53,209 nt of DNA from Arenimonas donghaensis DSM 18148 = HO3-R19. GTDB taxonomy: Bacteria; Pseudomonadota; Gammaproteobacteria; Xanthomonadales; Xanthomonadaceae. Below, in pieces: positions 52,025-53,209 of the stretch (within the stretch, counting starts at the first letter, position 1; every line of letters starts with the position of its first letter). Below the pieces are notes generated by a model. It did no database searches. It was given only the letters and a program-made list of their open reading frames with translations, and was not told the origin of the DNA. The translations under genes were made by a program, and so were the position numbers. The DNA is taken from the NCBI RefSeq assembly GCF_000743535.1, contig NZ_AVCJ01000049.1, positions 1-53,209 of the forward strand, read 5' to 3'.

Positions 52025-53119
52025 TCAGGCGCCAGGACGGGGCCGGCGCAGGCGAACATCGCGCCAGGGGCGTTCAAACGCCAGGTAGGACAGCATGGCC
52101 GCCGCCATCGCCGCGGCCAGGGGCCAGACCGGTGCCAGCGGCCAATCGTCCGCCCCGAGCACCCGCAATCCGTCCAGCACCGGCATGTGCCACAGGTAGA
52201 GGCTGAAACTGACCACGCCCACCAGCCGCATCGGCCAGGCGGCAAAAGGCTTTCGCAGCCCGTTGGGGCCGTGCAGTACCGCCAGCAGCAGGGCGGACCA
52301 GGCCAGCCCGAAGAACAGGAACCAGGTGTGGTTCAGGGCCGGGTTCATGGCCGTGCCGCGGATCGCCGCCCAGACCGCCGGGATGGTGAGGACGAGCCCG
52401 GCCAGGACCAGGACCGCCAGTGCCGCCCAGGCGCCCCGGGGCAGCGGCTGCGTGCCCGAGCGCAGGGCCAGGTCGGCCCGCGCCGCCAGCGCGCCGCAGA
52501 AGAACAGCACCAGGTACGGCCCCAGGCGGATGTCGTTGGGCACCGATTGCGAAGGCGGCCAGGCCCACAGCGCCGCTGCCAGCAGGACCGCGCCGAACAG
52601 CCATTCGAAGACCACGCCCGGACGCCAGGCGCGCAGGGCGGCCAGCACCAGCGCCAGCAGCGGCAGCCACAGGTAGTAGCTGAACTCGACGGGGATCGAC
52701 CACAGCACGCTCTGGCCCTCCCGCAGCAGCAGGTGATTGACCAGCGAGGCATCGTCGATCTGGTAGTGCCAGGCCTGCACCCCGGCCCGGGTCAGCCCCC
52801 AGCTGACCAGCAGCAGCACGAGGTAGACCGGCCAGATGCGCAGCACCCGTCGCAGCGCGTAGTCGAGCCACAGCCGTGCCTGCCGGTAATCGCCGGCCGG
52901 GCGGTCCATCAGGATGCGGGTAAGCAGGAACGCGCTGAGCACGAAGAACAGATAGACCCCGCTCTTGCCGATGCCCGACAGGTCCAGGCCCGGCAGCAGG
53001 TGCAGGCCGCGGTTGGACAGGTGCGAGGCCAGCACGACCAGCACGGCCAGGCCGCGCAGGCCGTCGAGCGCATCGAGGTGGTCACGGCGGCCGCGCGGCC
53101 GCCCCAGGAAGAGTTCCAT
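52025..53119 (-). CDS. OafA-type acyltransferase 3 family protein
   Basis: The 364-residue inner-membrane protein has about ten helices and the acyltransferase-3 motifs. RRDHLDALDGLRGLAVLVVLASHL contains the conserved R-x10-H pair, and GKSGVYLFFVLSAFLLTRIL the (F/Y)(F/V)LSGF-like segment, here with SAF. YALRRVLRIWPVYL and FSLYLWHMPVLD follow. Such enzymes acetylate O-antigen or other surface sugars. It stands first in the leftward wzm-wzt direction. A TATAGT box only eight bases before the ATG and the lack of a Shine-Dalgarno sequence suggest a leaderless mRNA. Confidence 0.9.
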   Translation of the reverse strand: MELFLGRPRGRRDHLDALDGLRGLAVLVVLASHLSNRGLHLLPGLDLSGIGKSGVYLFFVLSAFLLTRILMDRPAGDYRQARLWLDYALRRVLRIWPVYLVLLLVSWGLTRAGVQAWHYQIDDASLVNHLLLREGQSVLWSIPVEFSYYLWLPLLALVLAALRAWRPGVVFEWLFGAVLLAAALWAWPPSQSVPNDIRLGPYLVLFFCGALAARADLALRSGTQPLPRGAWAALAVLVLAGLVLTIPAVWAAIRGTAMNPALNHTWFLFFGLAWSALLLAVLHGPNGLRKPFAAWPMRLVGVVSFSLYLWHMPVLDGLRVLGADDWPLAPVWPLAAAMAAAMLSYLAFERPWRDVRLRRPRPGA

Positions 53120-53127
53120 CCGGCGGC

Positions 53128-53133
53128 ACTATA
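53128..53133 (-). promoter_or_regulatory. Candidate acyltransferase -10 box (TATAGT), leaderless
   Basis: Read leftward, GCTATAGTGCCGCCGG runs directly into the ATG, with eight bases between box and start codon. Transcription should begin at or beside the ATG. It closely resembles the pssA promoter. Confidence 0.55.
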
Positions 53134-53159
53134 GCGGAAGCGAACGGGGCGCCGCGGCC

Positions 53160-53191
53160 AAAAAAAAGAGGGCCCGCCGAAGCGGGCCCTC
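53160..53191 (-). terminator. Intrinsic terminator of a leftward gene beyond the window
   Basis: Read leftward, a perfect ten-pair stem (GAGGGCCCGC / GCGGGCCCTC) with a TTCG tetraloop is followed by eight Ts. It ends a transcript entering from the right of the window, 41 bases before the acyltransferase start, and separates the glycan genes from the upstream neighbour. Confidence 0.92.
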
Positions 53192-53209
53192 CTGATGTCG
53201 CGACTGGTC

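Overview
The window is very GC-rich, densely coded DNA from a gammaproteobacterium, most likely of the order Lysobacterales (Xanthomonadales: Lysobacteraceae or Rhodanobacteraceae). The evidence is the Xanthomonas-type H-NS-family protein, the CysN/CysC fusion, GTAG-type palindromic repeats of the kind known from Stenotrophomonas, and a surface-polysaccharide locus bounded by etfBA and metB, which is the known location of the hypervariable LPS cluster in xanthomonads. I identify 43 protein-coding genes. I see no rRNA, tRNA, CRISPR array, phage or insertion sequence, and no gene-free stretch reaches 300 bases.

Bases 1-15.6 kb are housekeeping and signalling. A DUF1631 protein cut by the window edge overlaps a PilZ protein and an ApbE flavin transferase. 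A CHASE-PAS-GGDEF-EAL c-di-GMP enzyme faces them. Then come pepQ, valS, a leftward pssA / holD-like / rimI operon, a small exported protein, proS, an H-NS-family protein and a ThrE-type exporter.

Bases 15.7-31 kb hold a four-gene MCE lipid-transport operon (STAS-permease fusion, ATPase, MCE protein, lipoprotein), an AlkB dioxygenase, an amidase-fold protein that has lost its whole catalytic triad, ETF-ubiquinone oxidoreductase, a DcsG-like ATP-grasp enzyme, a leftward sulfate operon (SLC13 permease, cysD, cysNC), and rightward etfB-etfA. ETF and ETF-QO together form the electron path from flavin dehydrogenases to quinone. Palindromic repeats are concentrated here. One lies inside the cysNC reading frame, a half copy lies inside valS, and a third supplies the stop codon of the ATP-grasp gene.

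Bases 30.3-53.1 kb are mainly surface-glycan genes. They include wecB, a GT4-like enzyme, GtrA, a GtrB-like GT2, two methyltransferases, a large membrane protein that may be a GT-C transferase, an LtaS-like alkaline-phosphatase-fold membrane enzyme, a 1096-residue sulfotransferase-GT4-GT2 fusion, the Wzm/Wzt O-antigen ABC exporter and an OafA-type acyltransferase. A CoA-transferase pair (scoAB), a DUF898/M48 peptidase pair and metB are interleaved. The likely product is an ABC-exported O-antigen that is methylated, acylated, possibly glycosylated by a Gtr-like route, and possibly sulfated or phospho-modified.

The best candidates for undescribed biology are the fusion enzyme with its translationally overlapping LtaS-like partner, the catalytically empty amidase, and the repeats translated as part of CysNC and ValS. 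Seven candidate promoters share a TAnnnT box followed by G/C-rich GCCG or GGCG, and two of them sit so close to the ATG that their mRNAs should be leaderless.
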